Origin: Armatimonadota bacterium
GTDB taxonomy: Bacteria; Armatimonadota; Fimbriimonadia; Fimbriimonadales; Fimbriimonadaceae
Assembly: GCA_025360125.1 (NCBI GenBank)
Contig: JANYCU010000045.1
Span: forward strand, 1 to 64,000
Reading direction: 5' to 3'
DNA: 64,000 nucleotides
Part shown: positions 61,218 through 64,000 of the stretch, piece by piece
How positions within the stretch are numbered: position 1 is the stretch's first letter
Layout of the letters: every line of letters starts with the position of its first letter
Notes under the pieces: model-generated
What the model was told of the DNA's origin: nothing
Seen by the model: only the letters and a program-made list of their open reading frames with translations
The model's database searches: none
Program-made: the position numbers and the translations under genes

Positions 61218-61627
61218 TGGACCTCCACAACCGCAATAACTTGACCGTATTCGACGGGCTCATTATCCAAAACGTTTACTTCGGAGATTCGGCCCTGAAC
61301 ACTCGAAACAACATCGTTGGAAATGCCTAGTGCCACAACAGCTCCAAGCACGTCGCCGACTTCGACTTCGCCGCCAATTTTCATGTTGTCGCCCTTATCG
61401 CGGAATATTCCCACGTTATGGCTTTTGATTGGTTTTTGATTCGAAGCTGCTTCCTCAGCGATTTGAGCCGCCGTTTGTTTGGGAGGCGCGGGAGCCGGCT
61501 TTTTGGCCTTTTCGTCAAAAATAGCGTGAAACTTCGAATCCCCAAGTTCCAAATCTACTTCGTCCATGCCTGTCTTCTTGGCCAAGTTCAAAGCATGGCG
61601 GACGAGTGCAAAGTCCAGCGGTGCCAT
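61214..61627 (-). CDS. AccB-like protein lacking the biotinyl lysine
   Basis: A 137-residue homologue of biotin carboxyl carrier protein. It has the AccB-like N-terminus with an Ala/Pro-rich linker and a C-terminal lipoyl-like fold ending NEPVEYGQVIAVVEVQ. In normal BCCP the hairpin turn reads EAMKM with biotin on Lys. Here the aligned segment is VVALGISNDVVSS, with Gly in place of Lys, and the DNA shows no indel around it. So it cannot be biotinylated at the usual place. It heads the unit with the pilin-like gene and accC. Confidence 0.8.
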   Translation of the reverse strand: MAPLDFALVRHALNLAKKTGMDEVDLELGDSKFHAIFDEKAKKPAPAPPKQTAAQIAEEAASNQKPIKSHNVGIFRDKGDNMKIGGEVEVGDVLGAVVALGISNDVVSSVQGRISEVNVLDNEPVEYGQVIAVVEVQ

Positions 61628-61796
61628 GACAACAGTGTACCAATGTCCGCGATCTCCGGGTTTGCGTTGAACGAAGGTTCAAGTCCGATCAATAAAGTGA
61701 CGTCCTAGCATTAATACCGAATCACCACCCGCGAATGTTATGGTATTAGTTGTACTGGGTAGACGAAAGGACTCTCGTAGAGTCAAAGGGGTTTTA

Positions 61797-62648
61797 GTGG
61801 ACATTAAAACAATTATTCAAAGGGCCAGTGATTTACCGTCTATGCCGGAGGTCGCGTTCGAGGTCATTCGTATTGCCGACCATCCTGAGTCGAGCGCGCT
61901 GAAAGTTGCGAATACGCTCTCCAAAGATCCAAGCTTGAGTGCCCGCGTTTTGAGGTTAGCGAACTCTGCGTTCTACGGTATGTCGCGAGAAGTAGGATCG
62001 GTTCAAGAATCGGTGATCGTTCTAGGAATGCGAACCACCAAGAGTTTGTCGTTGGTTGCCGCCAGTTTTCCTTGGCTTCATGTCGCCCTGAAAGGCAAAG
62101 GGCTGAAGCCAGAATTACTTTGGAATCACTGCATTAGCTGCGCCCACTTTAGCAAAGCAATTGCAAAAAATGTCGACAATGCGGATGCCGAGCAGGCATT
62201 TTGCATAGCACTGCTCCACGATGTTGGAACCGTGGCCCTGTATTTGACTTTAGAAGCTGAATTTAATCAGTTGATCATCAAGGCAAGAACCAGCGAGGTC
62301 GCATTTGATGAGCTAGAGCGAATTGAATTCGGATTTGACCATGCTGAACTTGGGGCAGCTTTGGCGGAAAGTTGGAACCTGCCTAAGATTTACTCCCAAG
62401 CCATTCGATACCACCACCGACCATCCGATCTCGAAACTCCGGATACGCTGGCCGATATCATTCACGTCGCGGATATTTTGGTCCGGGGCCGGGGCATCTC
62501 CGAAGGACTTGATGGCGCATTTTATTTAAAGGATCAAGGAGCATTCGATAGGCTCGGGTTCGAATCTGAGGCACTCGAAGAGTTGCTAACTGAGACACTA
62601 GATCAATTCAAAGAAGTCGATTCGGATCCATTTGCGAGGGCTGCCTAG
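61797..62648 (+). CDS. HDOD-domain protein
   Basis: A 283-residue HDOD protein. The family core is LPSMPEVAFEVIRIADHPESSALKVANTLSKDPSLSARVLRLANSAFYG (about 13-62), followed by ESVIVLGMRTTKSLSLVAA and FCIALLHDVGTVAL. HDOD domains are HD-like domains that usually lack catalysis and act in signalling. GTG at 61797 has AAAGGGG 5 bases upstream and is chosen over the long open frame from 61740. Next to a CheX-like gene, supporting a signalling role. Confidence 0.9.
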   Translation: MDIKTIIQRASDLPSMPEVAFEVIRIADHPESSALKVANTLSKDPSLSARVLRLANSAFYGMSREVGSVQESVIVLGMRTTKSLSLVAASFPWLHVALKGKGLKPELLWNHCISCAHFSKAIAKNVDNADAEQAFCIALLHDVGTVALYLTLEAEFNQLIIKARTSEVAFDELERIEFGFDHAELGAALAESWNLPKIYSQAIRYHHRPSDLETPDTLADIIHVADILVRGRGISEGLDGAFYLKDQGAFDRLGFESEALEELLTETLDQFKEVDSDPFARAA

Positions 62649-62663
62649 ACCGAAACCTTTCCG

Positions 62664-63146
62664 ATGAAAGCTCAATTCATCATTCCGTTCGTTGATGCCG
62701 CGATTGTCGTTGGCGAACAAATCGCAGGCGTAAAATCCATACGTGGAACCCTTTCAATTCTTGACGAACTCGTCACGTCGGAACCGATCAATTACGTTTT
62801 CAGCATTTCGGGTGACCTTGAAGGAATTGCTCTTTTTGCATTCTCAAAAGATTGCGCAATGAAGTTTGCCTCGAAAGTTGTCGCGAAAAAATTGGTGGTC
62901 TTTGATCGAACAGTGTCTGAAGCTATTGTGAGCGTAGCTCAGCAGATTTCGTCATCATTTGTTTCATCCCTCGCGAGCCAGGGACACACGATTGAGTTGG
63001 CGGAGTCGGCTCTAGTTCGGGGAATGTATCTTCCCGTGCCTACTCTGGGGGCACGAGTCCTGGAAGTCCCCTTAGAGTTTAGAGGAGTTGGGATGATCAA
63101 AGTCATTGTTAGTGTTCGGAAGCGGGACGTAAGTCTTGCCGCCTAG
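62664..63146 (+). CDS. CheX-like chemotaxis-phosphatase-fold protein
   Basis: A 160-residue CheX/CheC-like protein (ITIEDELVTSEPINYVFSISGDLEGIALF region, then AIVSVAQQISSSFVSSLASQGHTIELAES). CheC/CheX/FliY phosphatases use an E-x2-N pair on the central helix. Here the corresponding helix reads SEAIVSVAQQISSS and no E-x2-N is obvious, so activity may be lost. It starts 15 bases after the HDOD gene. Confidence 0.75.
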   Translation: MKAQFIIPFVDAAIVVGEQIAGVKSIRGTLSILDELVTSEPINYVFSISGDLEGIALFAFSKDCAMKFASKVVAKKLVVFDRTVSEAIVSVAQQISSSFVSSLASQGHTIELAESALVRGMYLPVPTLGARVLEVPLEFRGVGMIKVIVSVRKRDVSLAA

Positions 63147-63204
63147 GCTTAATATGACGATGCGTGCAACCCAATAGAGCGAGAGCCGTATTCTAATTCA
63201 CATC

Positions 63205-64000
63205 ATGAGCGAACGAAAGATTTTGACCGGAATAACTGCCGACGCCTTCATTAGCGATTCGGACAAATGGGCACTGAACAAGCTCCGCAGTTTGCCGCTG
63301 GTTCCCCAATTGGTTTCGAAGTTTTACGAGGTCGGCATTGACCGATGGTTATATTGCTACAACATGAGCAGTTCGATTCGGTGCGGGCCAAACCAATATC
63401 CAACTCTTTATGGCATCATGCGCGAGTCGGCCAAGGTGATGGATATGCCCGAGCCGGAGCTTTACGTCTCGAACAATCCGTTCACCAACGCGTTTGCGGG
63501 GGGCGTCGAACGTCCTTACGTCACGCTGCGTTCGTCGATGATCGACACCATGACCGACGAAGAGCTTTACTTCATCATGGGTCACGAGCTGGCCCACATT
63601 AAGTCTCAGCACGTGCTGTACTTCTCCGTTGGTTCCCTACTCTTTCCGTTGCTGGACCTGTTGGGTCGGCGCACAATGGGAGCCTCAGACGTGGCAACTT
63701 ATGCGCTGGTTCTCGCTTTTTATGAATGGTCTCGTCAAGCTGAGTTTTCGTCCGATCGGGGCGGACTCCTGGTTGCCCAAGATCTGAATGTCGCGACGCG
63801 GTCACTCATTAAGCTTGCCGCAGGTCCATCACGGCTTTCGCACGAGTTGAACGATGAAGCGTTTATGGAGCAGGCCCGTGCCTATCAAGATGCTGATTCG
63901 CTAGATAAGCTTGGAAAGTTTGTGCTGTTTGCGACGATGGGTAAGACCATGACGCACCCGATGCCCGTCCATCGAACCCAAGAACTCGAGCGATGGACGC
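63205..64000 (+). CDS. M48-family peptidase, cut by the window end
   Basis: ATG at 63205 opens MSERKILTGITADAFI. The frame stays open to the last base (265 residues seen). HELAH is at residues 127-131 (IMGHELAHIKSQH); a downstream SRQAEFSSDRGGLL supplies the third ligand Glu. A hydrophobic segment after the motif (VLYFSVGSLLFPLLDLL) suggests a membrane-associated peptidase. It differs from the secreted M48 at 1733. The C-terminus is missing. Confidence 0.88.
   Translation, partial: MSERKILTGITADAFISDSDKWALNKLRSLPLVPQLVSKFYEVGIDRWLYCYNMSSSIRCGPNQYPTLYGIMRESAKVMDMPEPELYVSNNPFTNAFAGGVERPYVTLRSSMIDTMTDEELYFIMGHELAHIKSQHVLYFSVGSLLFPLLDLLGRRTMGASDVATYALVLAFYEWSRQAEFSSDRGGLLVAQDLNVATRSLIKLAAGPSRLSHELNDEAFMEQARAYQDADSLDKLGKFVLFATMGKTMTHPMPVHRTQELERWT

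Noticed and set aside
61214-61627. Frameshift explaining the lost biotin lysine
   Set aside because: The reading frame is continuous and the flanking residues align with BCCP on both sides, so only substitution explains the change.

Overview
The window looks like a chromosomal segment of a Gram-negative-type (diderm) bacterium with a moderate G+C content. It encodes lipid A steps (fabZ-lpxA-lpxB), an LptA/OstA-fold protein, several outer-membrane-like barrels and secreted lipoproteins. It also has a CsaB-type pyruvyl transferase next to a DUF5693 protein, DUF1800/DUF1501 secreted proteins, a tandem GH29 fucosidase and sugar ABC permeases without ATPase or binding protein. From memory of such gene sets, this mix fits Armatimonadota (Fimbriimonas-like). 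That placement is an inference; no rRNA or tRNA gene is present to confirm it.

Layout. 1-5.9 kb: saccharopine-dehydrogenase-like gene, secreted M48 peptidase, HTH-PAS regulator, MmgE/PrpD protein. 5.9-8.2 kb: accessory patch with REP-like hairpin elements, a frameshifted REP-associated tyrosine transposase (RAYT) and two tandem paralogues of unknown function, one broken. 8.2-13 kb: rimO, a solitary flagellin and an unusual sugar ABC permease with a large extracytoplasmic insert. 13.1-26.6 kb: a tightly packed nine-gene run (rhomboid, DUF5693, csaB, barrel protein, three secreted proteins/lipoproteins, LptA-like, M55 peptidase) that looks like an envelope-building operon. 26.6-34.5 kb: AlkA-type glycosylase, a Gfo/Idh oxidoreductase with two sugar permeases, a small outer-membrane protein, a double-GH29 fucosidase and cutC. 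34.5-41.9 kb: a second, intact RAYT with its inverted REP elements, an unknown secreted protein, a glutamate-mutase-L-type protein, a third RAYT with a different (GTAG-type) REP, a chimeric repeat array, GH20 hexosaminidase and maf. 41.9-50.2 kb: hsp20 under a HAIR-like operator, membrane proteins, a DUF1800-DUF1501 pair, a decayed methyltransferase, a dihaem peroxidase and a sugar isomerase. 50.2-64 kb: hairpin cluster, methyltransferase, papain-like secreted protein with an HTH-PAS regulator, fabZ-lpxA-lpxB, MFS transporter, nusB-folD-hydrolase, an accB-like/pilin-like/accC group, HDOD and CheX-like proteins, and the start of an M48 membrane peptidase.

The points most worth following are: (i) two different RAYT/REP systems, one with hairpins that covary while keeping a CCTG loop; (ii) a chimeric tandem array built from a transposase 3' end, a REP and a hexosaminidase 3' end; (iii) a BCCP-like protein that lacks the biotin-accepting lysine beside accC; (iv) the envelope operon around csaB; (v) the ABC permease with an internally repeated extracytoplasmic insert; and (vi) a pair of HTH-PAS regulators with inverted domain order. 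Several genes carry single-base indels, some in homopolymers, so true decay and assembly error must be told apart.
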